A stretch of DNA of 64,000 nucleotides from Azospirillum sp. 412522 (GCF_019805165.1 NZ_RWIJ01000012.1:85772-149771); one strand, 5' to 3'. Shown: positions 18,506 to 29,002, numbered from the stretch's first letter. Notes: generated by a model from the sequence alone, not told the origin. Numbers and translations are program-made.

Positions 18506-18733
18506 ATGACAGACCATCCGTTGAATACCAAGGGCTTGCAGTGCCCGCTCCCCGTCCTGCGCGCGCGCAAGGCGATCAAGGCCATCGCCGTAGGCGATAC
18601 CTTGACCGTGGAGGCGACCGATCCGGGCGCCCGCAAGGATTTCCCAGCCTTCTGTGACGCGACGGGCAACCGCCTCCTGTCGGTGGCGGAGGAGGATGGC
18701 GTCCTGCGCTTCATCATCGAACGGGTGGTCTGA
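18506..18733 (+). CDS. TusA/SirA-family sulfur carrier protein
   Basis: A 75-residue protein with the defining CPxP motif near the N-terminus (LNTKGLQCPLPVLRARKAI; Cys13). The cysteine carries a persulfide and passes sulfur between enzymes, for example in tRNA thiolation, molybdenum cofactor handling or sulfur oxidation. A second cysteine (PAFCDATG) is typical of the broader family. Its divergence from the persulfide-sensing regulator suggests use in sulfane sulfur handling. It could also support the FdhD/formate dehydrogenase system 8 kb away, though nothing in sequence ties them. Confidence 0.9.
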   Translation: MTDHPLNTKGLQCPLPVLRARKAIKAIAVGDTLTVEATDPGARKDFPAFCDATGNRLLSVAEEDGVLRFIIERVV

Positions 18734-18920
18734 ACCCGGCGATCATCGCATCCGTTCGTAACCCAATCGGGTCGTGTCACGGATTGCCCCGGCTTCCGAA
18801 AGTGGACTGTGACGAATCGTCCCGGATTCAGCCTGTACTTTCATTAGCGATGCGGGAAGAATGGTTTTCGGAAACGCTGAGACACCGCCCGAAAACCAAC
18901 GATAACGACCGAAAAAAGCG

Positions 18921-19850
18921 ATGTTCACCACCCTGTTCACCCATCCGGCGTGCCTGGAGCACGACACGGGTCTCGGTCATCCCGAATGTTCCGACCGCCT
19001 GCGCGCCGTGCTTGCCGCACTGGAAACGGAAGAGTTCCACATGCTGGAACGGCAGGAGGCGCCGCGCGCCACGGTTGAACAGCTTCTGCGCGCGCACCCC
19101 CAGTCCCACATCGACCGGGTGCTGTCCCTGATTCCCGAGGTGGAGCATGCGGGCGTCGATGCCGACACGGTCGTCTCGCCGGGATCCGGGGAGGCGGCGC
19201 TGCGTGCGGCGGGAGCGGTCTGCGCGGCGGTGGACGCGGTGGCGACCGGGCAGTCGCGCAATGCCTTCTGCGCCGTCCGCCCGCCGGGACACCATGCGGA
19301 ACGGGACAAGGCCATGGGCTTCTGCCTGTTCAACAACGCCGCCGTCGGCGCCTTCCATGCCCGCGCCGCCCATGGGCTGCAACGGGTGGCGGTGATGGAT
19401 TTCGACGTCCATCACGGCAACGGAACGCAGGACATCCTGCAGTTCGATCCCGACATGCTCTATTGCTCCACCCACCAGTCGCCGCTTTATCCCGGCACCG
19501 GCGACGCGGGCGAGAAGGGGGAATACGGCAACTGCGTCAACGCGCCGCTGCCGGCCATGGCCGGATCGCCGGAGTTCCGCCACGCGATGACGCACGTCAT
19601 CCTGCCGGCCATCGACCATTTCAAGCCGGACCTGCTGATCATCTCCGCCGGGTTCGACGCCCATTCGCGCGACCCGCTGGCCGGCCTGCACCTGATCGAC
19701 GACGATTTCGTCTGGGCCACGCGCAAGCTGGGCGAGCTGGCCCGCACCCATTGCGGGGCACGGATCGTCTCGGTGCTGGAGGGAGGGTACAATCTGCGTG
19801 CCCTGGCGTCGGCAAGCGCCGCCCATGTGCGGGAGCTGATGTATTGCTGA
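18921..19850 (+). CDS. Histone deacetylase-family (class II type) amidohydrolase
   Basis: A 309-residue zinc hydrolase. Active-site elements are present: the paired histidines in RPPGHHAERDKAMGF (His124, His125), zinc ligands in MDFDVHHGNGTQ (Asp162, His164) and GFDAHSRDPLAG (Asp246), and the catalytic-type Tyr in EGGYNL. Bacterial members remove acetyl groups from small molecules such as acetylpolyamines or acetoin precursors, or from protein lysines; the substrate here is unknown. It stands alone, 187 bases past the sulfur carrier gene. Confidence 0.92.
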   Translation: MFTTLFTHPACLEHDTGLGHPECSDRLRAVLAALETEEFHMLERQEAPRATVEQLLRAHPQSHIDRVLSLIPEVEHAGVDADTVVSPGSGEAALRAAGAVCAAVDAVATGQSRNAFCAVRPPGHHAERDKAMGFCLFNNAAVGAFHARAAHGLQRVAVMDFDVHHGNGTQDILQFDPDMLYCSTHQSPLYPGTGDAGEKGEYGNCVNAPLPAMAGSPEFRHAMTHVILPAIDHFKPDLLIISAGFDAHSRDPLAGLHLIDDDFVWATRKLGELARTHCGARIVSVLEGGYNLRALASASAAHVRELMYC

Positions 19851-20016
19851 CCGGCGCGGTCCAGGCCTGAAGGGTCGCCCCCCTCTCCCGAAAGTGGGGG
19901 AGGCTGCCCGAACGCATAGGCCGCACATAGGCCGCAATGGCCTGGACCGCCGAACGCCTCGGGCCTTGCGCCGGACGAGGGCGGGGCATACCTTCGCGGG
20001 CTTGAGGTTCCATCGT

Positions 20017-20310
20017 ATGGTTCTGCCCGACATGCCCCCTTCCGCCTCCGCTGCTCCCAACCCCGGCGTTCCCATTCCGCCCGACATCGCCGCCCTCAGC
20101 TTCGAGGACGCGCTCGCCGAGCTGGAGCGGATCGTCCGCCAGCTCGAGGAAGGCCGCGGCAAGCTCGACGATGCCATCTCCTCCTACGAGCGGGGCACGG
20201 CGCTGAAGCGCCATTGCGAGATGAAGCTGCGCGAGGCGCAGGCCAAGATCGACCGCATCACCGTGAGCGCCGATGGCTCCCTCGGCACCGAACCCGCCCG
20301 GATCGACTGA
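20017..20310 (+). CDS. xseB: Exodeoxyribonuclease VII small subunit
   Basis: About 97 residues (92 if the ATG at 20032 is used). The core AALSFEDALAELERIVRQLEEGRGKLDDAISSYERG is the XseB signature: a helical hairpin that packs on the XseA catalytic subunit, which degrades single-stranded DNA. The gene stops one base before the ispA GTG, and xseB-ispA-dxs is a common operon order in proteobacteria. The longer frame beginning at 19894 has no similarity in its first 40 residues, so the later start is preferred. Confidence 0.93.
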   Translation: MVLPDMPPSASAAPNPGVPIPPDIAALSFEDALAELERIVRQLEEGRGKLDDAISSYERGTALKRHCEMKLREAQAKIDRITVSADGSLGTEPARID

Positions 20311-20311
20311 C

Positions 20312-21214
20312 GTGCAGACCATTTCCCAGACCGATTTGAAGTCCGCCATGGCGGAGATCGCCCAGGCCGTCGAGGTGAAGATCGGCGCCCTGCTGCCGAC
20401 CACCGACCTGGCGGAGGCGCGGGTGTTCGACGCCATGCGCTATGGCTGCCTGAACGGCGGCAAGCGGCTGCGCCCCTTCCTGGTGATGCAGTCCTCCGCT
20501 TTGTTCGGCGTCAACCCGGACTGCGCCATCCGTGCCGCCGCCGCGGTCGAGATGGTCCACAGCTATTCGCTGGTCCACGACGACCTGCCGGCGATGGACG
20601 ACGGCGAGCTGCGGCGCGGCCGGCCGACCTGCCACCGCCAGTTCGACGAGGCGACCGCCATCCTGGCCGGCGACGGGCTTCTGACGCTGGCCTTCGAGGT
20701 GCTGGCCGATCCCGCGACCCACGAGGACCCCAACATCCGCTGCCAGCTGGTGACGGCTCTGGCCAAGGCGGCCGGCGGCCACGGCATGGTGGGCGGCCAG
20801 ATGCTGGACCTGATCGCGGAGCATGAGACCTTCGACCTCGGCACCACCACCCGGCTGCAACGCATGAAGACCGGCGAGATGATCGCCTTTTCCTGCGAGG
20901 CCGGCGGCATCCTGGGCAAGGCCAACCCGCCGCAGCGCACGGCGCTGCGCGCCTATGCCCATGACCTCGGCCTTGCCTTCCAGATCGTCGACGATCTGCT
21001 GGACGTGGAAGGCACGGCGGAGGAGACCGGCAAGACCGTCGGCCGCGACGCCCAGGCCGGCAAGGCGACCTTCGTCTCGATCCTGGGTCGCGACCGCGCC
21101 CGTGCCCAGGCGGAAATGCTGGCCCAGCAGGCGTCGCAGCACTTGGACATTTTCGATGGGCGTGCCGATATGTTGAAGGCCGTCGCCGACTTCGTCGTCG
21201 CGCGCCGCGCCTGA
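20312..21214 (+). CDS. ispA: Farnesyl diphosphate synthase (polyprenyl synthetase)
   Basis: A 300-residue trans-prenyltransferase that condenses dimethylallyl and isopentenyl diphosphate to geranyl and farnesyl diphosphate. Both aspartate-rich motifs are visible: [15 protein letters not shown], and [13 protein letters not shown] near the C-terminus, which bind the diphosphates through magnesium. The GTG at 20312 is chosen as start because it follows the xseB stop directly and leaves the family N-terminus intact; an ATG at 20273 would overlap xseB by 38 bases. It feeds from dxs, the next gene. Confidence 0.92.
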   Translation: MQTISQTDLKSAMAEIAQAVEVKIGALLPTTDLAEARVFDAMRYGCLNGGKRLRPFLVMQSSALFGVNPDCAIRAAAAVEMVHSYSLVHDDLPAMDDGELRRGRPTCHRQFDEATAILAGDGLLTLAFEVLADPATHEDPNIRCQLVTALAKAAGGHGMVGGQMLDLIAEHETFDLGTTTRLQRMKTGEMIAFSCEAGGILGKANPPQRTALRAYAHDLGLAFQIVDDLLDVEGTAEETGKTVGRDAQAGKATFVSILGRDRARAQAEMLAQQASQHLDIFDGRADMLKAVADFVVARRA

Positions 21215-21239
21215 CCAGAGCTTTGAGGACCATCACGAC

Positions 21240-23153
21240 GTGACCGCCACCAAGACCCCGCTGCTCGACCTTTGTCCGACGCCAGCCAAGCTGCGGGCCC
21301 TGAAGCCCGAGCAGCTCCGCCAGTTCGCAGACGAGTTGCGCACCGAGACGGTGGACGCCGTTTCGGTGACCGGCGGCCATCTCGGCGCCGGGCTTGGGGT
21401 GGTGGAACTGACGGTGGCTTTGCATTACGTGTTCGACACCCCCTATGACCGGCTGATCTGGGACGTCGGGCACCAGTGCTATCCGCACAAGATCCTGACC
21501 GGACGGCGCGACCGCATCCGCACGCTCCGCATGGGCGGGGGCTTGAGCGGCTTCACCAAGCGGTCGGAGAGCGAATACGATCCGTTCGGCGCCGGCCACA
21601 GCTCGACCTCCATCTCCGCCGGTCTCGGCATGGCGGTCGCCAGCAAGCTCAAGGGCGAGCGGCGCAACGTCATCGCCGTGATCGGCGACGGCTCGATGAG
21701 CGCCGGCATGGCGTACGAGGCGATGAACAACGCCGCCTCCACCAAGTCGCGGCTGATCGTCATCCTCAACGACAACGACATGTCCATCGCCCCGCCGGTC
21801 GGCGCGATGAGCGCCTATCTGTCGCGGCTGATCTCGTCCAAGCCGTATCTGTCGCTGCGCCATCTGGCGAAGGAGATCGCTGACCAGTTGCCTCGCCCGC
21901 TGCGCAACGCCGCCCGCCGGGCGGAGGAATATGCCCGCGGCATGGTCACCGGCGGCACCCTGTTCGAGGAGCTGGGCTTCTACTATATCGGCCCGATCGA
22001 CGGCCACAACCTGGACCATTTGCTGCCGGTGCTGCAGAACGTCCGCGACGCCGACGACGACAAGCCGGTGCTGATCCATGTCGTCACCAAGAAGGGCAAG
22101 GGCTACGGACCGGCGGAGGAGTCGGCGGACAAGCTGCACGCCGTCGCGAAGTTCGACGTGGTGACCGGCGCCCAGTCCAAGCCGAAATCCAACGCGCCGA
22201 CCTACACCCGCGTCTTCGCCCAGAGCCTGATCGCCGAGGCGGCGGCCGACCCCACCATCGTCGGCATCACCGCGGCCATGCCCTCGGGCACCGGGCTGGA
22301 CCTGTTCGGGGAGCGCTTCCCCGACCGCTGCTTCGACGTCGGCATCGCCGAACAGCATGCCGTGACCTTCGCGGCCGGCATGGCGACGGAGGGGTTCAAG
22401 CCGTTCTGCGCCATCTATTCCACCTTCCTGCAACGCGCCTACGACCAGGTCATCCACGACGTGGTGCTGCAGCATCTGCCGGTGCGCTTCGCGCTGGACC
22501 GGGCCGGTCTGGTGGGTGCGGACGGCGCCACCCATGCCGGATCGTTCGACACCGCCTATCTCGGCTGCCTGCCCGACATCGTCCTGATGGCGGCGGCGGA
22601 CGAGCTGGAACTGATGCACATGGTGGCGACCCAGGCCGCCATCGACGACCGCGCCTCGGCCCTGCGCTATCCGCGCGGTGAAGGCGTCGGGCTGGAGCTT
22701 CCGGAGCGCGGCAGCCTGTTGCCGATCGGCAAGGGCCGCATCCTGCAGGAAGGCACCAAGATCGCCATCTTCAGCTATGGCACCCGTCTGGGAGAGGCCC
22801 GGCGCGCCGCGGCGGAGCTGGCGGCGCGCGGCCTGCCGACCACGCTGGCCGACGCCCGTTTCGCCAAGCCGCTGGACGAGGATCTGGTCCGCCGCCTCGC
22901 GCTGGAGCACGAGGTGCTGATCACCATCGAGGAAGGGTCGGTCGGCGGGTTCGGCAGCTTCGTGCTGCAATTCCTGGCGACCGCGGGGCTGCTCGACGGT
23001 GGTTTGAAGATTCGGCCGATGGTCCTGCCGGACCTCTACCTCGACCATGACGCGCCGGCAAAGCAGTACGAGGCCGCCGGCCTGAATGCCCAGCATATCG
23101 TCCACACCGCTCTCCAGGCCTTGGGGATCGAGAGCGCCGCGGTCCGCGCCTGA
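21240..23153 (+). CDS. dxs: 1-deoxy-D-xylulose-5-phosphate synthase
   Basis: A 637-residue thiamine-diphosphate enzyme that joins pyruvate and glyceraldehyde 3-phosphate, the first step of the MEP isoprenoid pathway. Visible features: [31 protein letters not shown], the diphosphate-binding [16 protein letters not shown], the transketolase-like central domain with [18 protein letters not shown], and a C-terminal domain ending with the [13 protein letters not shown] region. It starts with GTG, preceded by TTTGAGGACC. It is the last gene of the xseB-ispA-dxs set, 25 bases after ispA. Confidence 0.96.
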   Translation: MTATKTPLLDLCPTPAKLRALKPEQLRQFADELRTETVDAVSVTGGHLGAGLGVVELTVALHYVFDTPYDRLIWDVGHQCYPHKILTGRRDRIRTLRMGGGLSGFTKRSESEYDPFGAGHSSTSISAGLGMAVASKLKGERRNVIAVIGDGSMSAGMAYEAMNNAASTKSRLIVILNDNDMSIAPPVGAMSAYLSRLISSKPYLSLRHLAKEIADQLPRPLRNAARRAEEYARGMVTGGTLFEELGFYYIGPIDGHNLDHLLPVLQNVRDADDDKPVLIHVVTKKGKGYGPAEESADKLHAVAKFDVVTGAQSKPKSNAPTYTRVFAQSLIAEAAADPTIVGITAAMPSGTGLDLFGERFPDRCFDVGIAEQHAVTFAAGMATEGFKPFCAIYSTFLQRAYDQVIHDVVLQHLPVRFALDRAGLVGADGATHAGSFDTAYLGCLPDIVLMAAADELELMHMVATQAAIDDRASALRYPRGEGVGLELPERGSLLPIGKGRILQEGTKIAIFSYGTRLGEARRAAAELAARGLPTTLADARFAKPLDEDLVRRLALEHEVLITIEEGSVGGFGSFVLQFLATAGLLDGGLKIRPMVLPDLYLDHDAPAKQYEAAGLNAQHIVHTALQALGIESAAVRA

Positions 23154-23328
23154 CCGTCGAACGGATTACGCCTTCCGAACGTCGTAATGCCATTTGTCTA
23201 GAAAGGTTTCGGGTTGTTGGACTGGTAGGGAGCGCAAGCGACGCCTTACAATGTCCAAACTGAAATGGTAGCCCGCACCTGTAACAGGGGAGCGGGCTAG
23301 GCACGGGACGGCTACGGGGTCAGGGGCG

Positions 23329-24366
23329 ATGGCGCACATCATAGCGGTCACGGCATTTCGCAACGCCGAGTTCGGCACCGATCCGGGAGCGGATCGGAAG
23401 GCCGATGCCGATGTTGCGACCGGCGGTGTCGACGATCCGGCGATGCTGCGCTGCCTGCTGGACCAGACGCCGACGCCCACCGCGCTGGTGGACGAGGAGG
23501 GCGACCGCTGCGCCTTCGCCAACGCGGCCTTCCGGGCACTGGGCGTGGTGTCTGGCGTCGGCTTGGCGGAACGTTTCCCGGCATTGTCGCTGGCCATGCT
23601 GGCCGAGGCGCGACGGACTGGCAAGCCGCAGCGCAACCGGGCGGCCGGCGACCACGCATCCGACGGCGAGCGCTTCTGGGACTTGCGTGTCACCCCGATG
23701 CTGGGTGTCAACGGCGTCGTCCGTGCTCTGATCGTCACGGCGGAGGAAACGCCGGAGTCGGTGGCCGAGCATGACCGGCGCCTGCGCGACGTCAGCCATC
23801 GCCTGAAGAACACGTTGCAACTGGTGTCCAGCCTGCTGACCCTGCAGACGCTGTCCAGCAAGGAACCGGAGGTCCGGCGTGCCCTGCAGAGCGCGGGCGG
23901 GCGCGTCGGCATCGTCACCCAGGCCCACCAGCGCACCCACGGCGCCCTGCGTTCCGGCACCGTCGACATGGCGGTCCATCTTCGCGAACTGTGCCAGGAA
24001 CTGGAGGCGACCTTGCCCGGCGCCCACCGCATCCAGGTCACGGCGGACGCGGTCGAGATGCCGATGGACACGGTCATCCCTTTCAGCCTGATCGTCAGCG
24101 AGCTGGTCAGCAACGCGGCACGCCATGCGTTTCCCGCCGGGGCGCCGGGCACCATCGACGTTCGTCTCCGCCGCGGCGAGGGTGGTGAAGTCCATCTGGA
24201 GATCGTCGACCGCGGTACCGGCCTTCCGTCCGGCCTGGATCTTGCCCGCGCGACGACGCTGGGGCTGAAGGTTGTGCGGGCCTTCGTCGGCCAGCTGCGC
24301 GGAAAGCTGACGGCGGACAGCAGCCCCTACGGCACCCGTGTGTCCGTGGACTTCCCTCCGGCCTGA
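23329..24366 (+). CDS. Sensor histidine kinase, HisKA_2 type, with PAS-like input domain
   Basis: A 345-residue cytoplasmic kinase without membrane segments. The N-terminal half (about 40-140) is a PAS-like domain. The phosphoacceptor region is RRLRDVSHRLKNTLQLVSSLLTLQ, the HisKA_2 form with His near residue 151, followed by an ATPase domain with an N box (IVSELVSNAARHAF) and a DRGTGLP glycine box. Kinases of this group in alphaproteobacteria often act in the general stress response or in light/redox sensing. No response regulator lies nearby, so the partner is unknown. Confidence 0.9.
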   Translation: MAHIIAVTAFRNAEFGTDPGADRKADADVATGGVDDPAMLRCLLDQTPTPTALVDEEGDRCAFANAAFRALGVVSGVGLAERFPALSLAMLAEARRTGKPQRNRAAGDHASDGERFWDLRVTPMLGVNGVVRALIVTAEETPESVAEHDRRLRDVSHRLKNTLQLVSSLLTLQTLSSKEPEVRRALQSAGGRVGIVTQAHQRTHGALRSGTVDMAVHLRELCQELEATLPGAHRIQVTADAVEMPMDTVIPFSLIVSELVSNAARHAFPAGAPGTIDVRLRRGEGGEVHLEIVDRGTGLPSGLDLARATTLGLKVVRAFVGQLRGKLTADSSPYGTRVSVDFPPA

Positions 24367-24471
24367 TGCCTCCAGCCTGATGCCTGCCGGCTCCGGTGCG
24401 GAACCGGGGCTTGCCCTTCCCGCGCTTACGAGTCAGGAATGCGCCATTGCGGGAGAGCGAAGGGCGACGGC

Positions 24472-25236
<765 letters not shown>

Positions 25237-25316
25237 CGGACACCGGCGAGGGCGGCGGACAACTTCCTGCCTGTAGGAGGCCTCTCCCGTGGGTTCGGTC
25301 GGCCGCGTCGCCCCGG

Positions 25317-25598
25317 TCAGGCGAGGAGGGAGGCTTTCAGGTGCCCTTGCCCGGCCTCCGCCTCGTCGACTTGGCGAAGCAGGTCGAGGGTGATCCGTGC
25401 GTCGGCTTCTTCGATCTGGGAAAGGGCGAAGCCCAGATGGACCAGGACCCACTGCCCGATCCGGTCCGACAGCGCTTCGCCCGGTTCGGCGATGCAGGAG
25501 AGGTCGATCTCCCGCCCTTCGCCCAGGATGTCGGCAACGGCAAGCATCCGCCCGGCGTCGGCGATGGCGATGATCCTGGCCGGTACTCCGAGGCACAT
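25317..25598 (-). CDS. hypC: Hydrogenase maturation chaperone HypC
   Basis: A 93-residue HypC/HupF protein. It begins MCLGVPARI: Cys2 is the residue that, after removal of Met1, binds the iron-cyanide precursor with HypD and then docks on the hydrogenase large-subunit precursor. The GQWVLVHLGFALSQIEEADA stretch is typical. The ATG at 25598 is fixed by this invariant N-terminus. It follows hypA by 23 bases on the same strand. Other maturation genes (hypB, D, E, F) are not in the window and must be elsewhere. Confidence 0.94.
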   Translation of the reverse strand: MCLGVPARIIAIADAGRMLAVADILGEGREIDLSCIAEPGEALSDRIGQWVLVHLGFALSQIEEADARITLDLLRQVDEAEAGQGHLKASLLA

Positions 25599-25621
25599 GA
25601 CAGGGCTCCTTCCTGCAGCGG

Positions 25622-25963
25622 TCACGCCACTTCCAGTTCGACCAGCGTCAGGTCTTCTCCGCCGCGTGGGGACAGGCGCAGGCCGCCGCAGGCCGGGCAA
25701 GCGGCGAGCCGCGTCTGGACCTCCCTCTCGCGGGCGCAGTCCTCGCACCAGACCAGGCCGGGTGGCTGGTCGATGTCGACCGCCGCGCCTTCGGCAAGCG
25801 TGTCGCGCCGAATTACGTCGAAGGCGAAGCGGAGAGCCTCCGGATCGACGCAGGCGAACCTTCCCACCGCCAGCCGGATCCGCGTGACCCGCTGGAAAGC
25901 GTGACGCCGCGATTCCTCCTGCAGCAATTCGAGCAGACGTTCGCACAATGAAAGCTCATGCAT
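25622..25963 (-). CDS. hypA: Hydrogenase nickel-insertion protein HypA (full length)
   Basis: A 113-residue HypA. The nickel-binding N-terminus MHELSLCE (His2) and the zinc finger (CEDC near residue 74, then CPAC near 90) are both intact. HypA delivers nickel to the hydrogenase large subunit with HypB. The ATG at 25963 is set by the invariant MHE. The gene diverges from fdhD, and the gap between them holds a copy of the palindrome shared with the hyf promoters, placed 129 bases upstream of this start. A second, zinc-less HypA lies at 43616. Confidence 0.93.
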   Translation of the reverse strand: MHELSLCERLLELLQEESRRHAFQRVTRIRLAVGRFACVDPEALRFAFDVIRRDTLAEGAAVDIDQPPGLVWCEDCAREREVQTRLAACPACGGLRLSPRGGEDLTLVELEVA

Positions 25964-26328
25964 TGTCCTTCTCCGCTGTGGGATCCGGCAGTTATCAAGG
26001 AATAGCATTCTCTTATGATTATTGCAAACTTCCAGATGAAAATACTTCTGCCTGTATCGAGTCGGACTTTTAGATAATGGTTTGTTATGGCGCGATAAGT
26101 GTTTTCTATTCGATTATTGGCAAGAAATATTTGCGGTGAGCCGGAATGTCGCATGTCCTTTCGCGACGGCTGGGTGCAGAGTCGGGCCGCGGACGCCTGC
26201 CTGACCCTGCCGCCGGGATCAATGCTCCAGGACCGGCGGCGCTGGCGGTACGCCATGGCGGACCGTCCGGCCGGCGTCCGCGCCCCATCGCCCGCAAATG
26301 TCGCCACAGCCAAGGCTTCGGCCACATC
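25964..26328. promoter_or_regulatory. Divergent hypA/fdhD control region
   Basis: A gene-free gap of 365 bases. The part 25985-26135 is clearly AT-richer than the surrounding genome, as expected of promoters. It holds one palindrome (26092-26112) of the type found upstream of the hyf operon. A further TATC-N14-GATA inverted pair lies just before it, around 26055-26076. The right half (26136-26328) is GC-rich and open in several frames but shows no family similarity. Confidence 0.6.
26092..26112. promoter_or_regulatory. T-N11-A palindrome, copy 1 (hypA/fdhD)
   Basis: The left arm is CGATA (26093-26097); after nine bases the right side reads TATTCG instead of TATCG. The left arm and inner bases (CGATAAGTG, then CTAT) match copy 4 at 40357 closely. 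The pattern fits a LysR-type box. Confidence 0.6.
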
Positions 26329-27195
26329 ATGGAACATGCAACCGCCTGTGCGGCCCCGCTCTCCACTTCGCTTTCCCTGGCCCACCCGCTTTCCCATCGC
26401 GGGATCCGGCTTGTGCAGGCGACCGTCTGCACCGGAACGGGCATCGACAGCCGGGAGGAGAAGATCGTCGAGGAGGTGCCGGTCGGGCTGCTCTATGCCG
26501 ACGATCTCTTCGCCGTCATGCTGGCGACGCCCACCGACCTGGAGGACTTCGCCACCGGCTTTTCCCTCAGCGAGGGGATCGTCGGCAGCGCCGACGAGCT
26601 GGCCGTCACCGCCATCGACGAGCTGGCGGACGGTGTCCGCATCCGCATGCAGCTGCCGGTGGAACGGCTCGCCGCCCTGCTGCGCCGCAAGCGCAACCTG
26701 ATGGGCGGGTCGGGCTGCGGCCGTTGCGGCACCGACAGTTTCGCGGAAACCCTGAGGCCGCTCGATCCGGTCCTTTCCACCGCCCGCATCGCGCCGGAAG
26801 CGATTGGCCGTGCCATGGCGGCGTTGCCGTCGGGGCAGAGCCTGAACCGGGAGACCGGGGCCGTCCATGCCGCCGGGTTTGCCCGGCCCGACGGCGAACT
26901 GGTGGCGGTGCGCGAGGATGTCGGCCGGCACAACGCGCTCGACAAGTTGATCGGGGCCCTCGCCCGCGCCCGGATCGATCCGACCGGCGGCTTCGTCGTG
27001 GTGTCGAGCCGCTGTTCCTTCGAGATGGTCCATAAGACGGCGGCCGCCGGCATCCCGCTGATCGCGGCCATCTCCGCCCCGACCTCGCTGTGCGTGGGGT
27101 TCGCCGGGACGGTGGGGGTCGGGGTCGTCGCCTTCGTGCGCGAAGGCCGTCTCACCGTCTACGCCGTCCCGTCGCGGGTGGCGATGCCCGCTTGA
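26329..27195 (+). CDS. fdhD: Formate dehydrogenase accessory sulfurtransferase FdhD
   Basis: A 288-residue protein that moves sulfur from a cysteine desulfurase to the molybdenum cofactor of formate dehydrogenase, a step needed for FdhF activity. The catalytic cysteine pair is in GSGCGRCGTDSF; VREDVGRHNALDKLIGAL and the closing SAPTSLCVGFA region are family hallmarks. The ATG at 26329 is preferred; the frame opens at 26146, but the extra 61 residues are arginine-rich and not family-like. It belongs functionally with fdhF at 41294. Confidence 0.93.
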   Translation: MEHATACAAPLSTSLSLAHPLSHRGIRLVQATVCTGTGIDSREEKIVEEVPVGLLYADDLFAVMLATPTDLEDFATGFSLSEGIVGSADELAVTAIDELADGVRIRMQLPVERLAALLRRKRNLMGGSGCGRCGTDSFAETLRPLDPVLSTARIAPEAIGRAMAALPSGQSLNRETGAVHAAGFARPDGELVAVREDVGRHNALDKLIGALARARIDPTGGFVVVSSRCSFEMVHKTAAAGIPLIAAISAPTSLCVGFAGTVGVGVVAFVREGRLTVYAVPSRVAMPA

Positions 27196-27283
27196 GCAAT
27201 GCCTGCTTGAGCAATGTCCAGGCCGTAAAGCCCGCGGGCCGGTTCATCGCCGGCCCGCGGTTTTCTTTTGCCGGCGCGTGTTT

Positions 27284-28192
27284 TCAGTGGGTCGCCGCCG
27301 GCTGCCCGACCGACGGCAGCGGCTTGTGCGACGGCAGCGGGGTCAGGCCGCCGAGGCCCTTGCGGTAGATCAGCCAATAGATGCCGCCGACGAAGACCGA
27401 GCCGCCGACGATGTTGCCGAGCGTGGCGAACAGCAGGTTGTGCAGGATGCCGCCCGCGGTGATCATCGACACGTCCAGCCCGGCCGGCACATGCCCCGTC
27501 ACCTTCAGCAGATAGGCCAGCGGCAGGAAATACAGGTTGGCGATGCAGTGTTCGAACCCGGCGGCGACGAAGGCGGCGACCGGCAGGGTCAGCGCCACGA
27601 TCTTGTCGGTCACCGTGCGGCCGGCATAGGCGAGCCAGACGGCGAGGCAGACCAGCAGGTTGCACAGGATGCCCTTGAAGAAGATCGTCACCGCGTCCGG
27701 CGCGATCTTGCCGATGGCGAGCTTCAGCACGGCGCCGCCGACCGCACCGTTGTTCATCTCGGTGTGGTGCGACAGGAAGATCAGGAAGACGAGGCCCATC
27801 GCCCCGACCGCGTTGCCGATCCAGATCGTCGCCCAGTTGCGCAGGACCTGCGCCGTGCTGATCTGGCCGTTGGCCCGCGCCATCACGATCAGGCAGTTGC
27901 CGGTGAACAGCTCCGCCCCGCCGACCATGACGATGGCGAGGCCGAGCGAGAAGACCAGACCCCCCAATATCCGCTGGACCGCGAAGCTGAGGGCGGGGTC
28001 GGCCAGCACGATGACGAAGAACATGCCGCCCAGCCCGATGCCGCCGCCGGCGACCACCGCCAGCATGAAGCTGGGCAGGAAGGGCATCGTCGCCTTCTTC
28101 ACCCCCAGCTTTTCCACCTTGTCCTGGATCTCGGCGGGCGAATAGGCGTCCATCCCGAGAACCGGTGTGTCTTTCGATGCAGGATCACCCAT
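27284..28192 (-). CDS. focA: Formate/nitrite-family channel (FocA-like)
   Basis: A 302-residue pentameric channel of the FNT family. Six membrane helices can be followed, including AGGGIGLGGMFFVIVL, the GGAELFTGNCLIVMA broken helix, and AGFEHCIANLYFLPLAY with the conserved pore His. It would move formate across the inner membrane for the formate hydrogenlyase encoded next door. The ATG at 28192 fits a short N-terminal tail (MGDPASKD) before the family region. It lies 350 bases downstream of hycI, separated by a REP-like repeat, so it may have its own promoter. Confidence 0.92.
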   Translation of the reverse strand: MGDPASKDTPVLGMDAYSPAEIQDKVEKLGVKKATMPFLPSFMLAVVAGGGIGLGGMFFVIVLADPALSFAVQRILGGLVFSLGLAIVMVGGAELFTGNCLIVMARANGQISTAQVLRNWATIWIGNAVGAMGLVFLIFLSHHTEMNNGAVGGAVLKLAIGKIAPDAVTIFFKGILCNLLVCLAVWLAYAGRTVTDKIVALTLPVAAFVAAGFEHCIANLYFLPLAYLLKVTGHVPAGLDVSMITAGGILHNLLFATLGNIVGGSVFVGGIYWLIYRKGLGGLTPLPSHKPLPSVGQPAATH

Positions 28193-28543
28193 GGCGGTGT
28201 CCTCCGCTTGACTTGAGTTGTTCCGGACACGGTCTGTCCCGGCGCCTGCCGACGGATGTGCAAGGGTTCGTCGGCCAGGAGGAGGGGCGACCGGCATTCA
28301 ACGCCGATCGGTGACGCCGTCGGCGTCCTGGTGTTATGCGTCCTGAGGGGCGACAAGCCATTTCGTCGTCAGCCCCCGTTCGGCCGAAGCTGTCCCTTTT
28401 CCATTTCGTACGTCATTCCCGCGAAGGCGGGAATCCATGATTTCCAGCAAGACCCTGCGATCGGAAAGCCTGGATCCCCGCCTTCGCGGGGATGACGGTC
28501 GAGCAGGAGACGGGCCGACCTCGACCGGATCACCCCGACCGGT
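28193..28543. other. Intergenic region between hycI and focA
   Basis: These 351 bases hold a paired REP-like repeat (28411-28497) and otherwise nothing recognised. None of the T-N11-A palindromes seen elsewhere in the cluster was found here. Confidence 0.6.
28411..28497. repeat. REP-like paired palindrome, copy 1
   Basis: Two 27-base units face each other (28411-28437 and 28471-28497); each is itself a palindrome built on CCCGCGAAGGCGGG. The same pair, in opposite orientation, occurs at 41072-41156. Dispersed intergenic repeats of this type fold into stable stems in RNA and can act as attenuators or mRNA stabilisers. Confidence 0.85.
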
Positions 28544-29002
28544 TCAGCCCACTGTCTCGTAGGCCTCGAATCCCTCGCCGCGGACCAGCCGTTCGTGAAC
28601 CGCCTCCACGGAGTTGCGGATGGTGGTGGTGACGGGGGCGAAGAAGCTGGTGTCCTGCGGCTGGATGCCGAGGAACAGGATCTCCGGCACGGTTTCCCGC
28701 AGGCTGTCGATCAGGAAGTTCAGCGGGATGGCGTGGGTGGTGACCATGAACTGCTCGGCGACGCTGTCCTGTTCGATCAGGCGGACTTCGCCCGGCGGCA
28801 GTTCCATGTCGGCGGCATCGACGATCAGCACCCGCTGCGGCGCCAGTGTCCGGATGTAATGGGTGTGGTTTTCCGGCACATCCTCGCCATCCACCACGGT
28901 CCAGCCGGGGGCCGGCTGCTCGTCGAGCAGCTGGGCCAGCAGCGGGCCGGCGCCGTCGTCGCCGCGCAGGACGTTCCCAACCGTGAATACGACATTGGTC
29001 AT
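28544..29002 (-). CDS. hycI: Hydrogenase maturation endopeptidase HycI
   Basis: A 152-residue nickel-dependent protease of the HycI/HybD family. It removes the C-terminal tail of the hydrogenase large subunit after nickel insertion. The nickel ligands are visible: Asp in GNVLRGDDGAGP, Asp in LIVDAADM and His in VTTHAIPLN. The ATG overlaps the hycH stop (ATGA). It ends the minus-strand hyf operon. The HyfG sequence ends only a few dozen residues past its DPCxxC motif, consistent with a short cleavable tail. Confidence 0.93.
   Translation of the reverse strand: MTNVVFTVGNVLRGDDGAGPLLAQLLDEQPAPGWTVVDGEDVPENHTHYIRTLAPQRVLIVDAADMELPPGEVRLIEQDSVAEQFMVTTHAIPLNFLIDSLRETVPEILFLGIQPQDTSFFAPVTTTIRNSVEAVHERLVRGEGFEAYETVG

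Noticed and set aside
20511..23105. Open frame of 864 codons on the minus strand over ispA-dxs
   Set aside because: It lies antisense to two well-recognised enzymes and has low-complexity composition.
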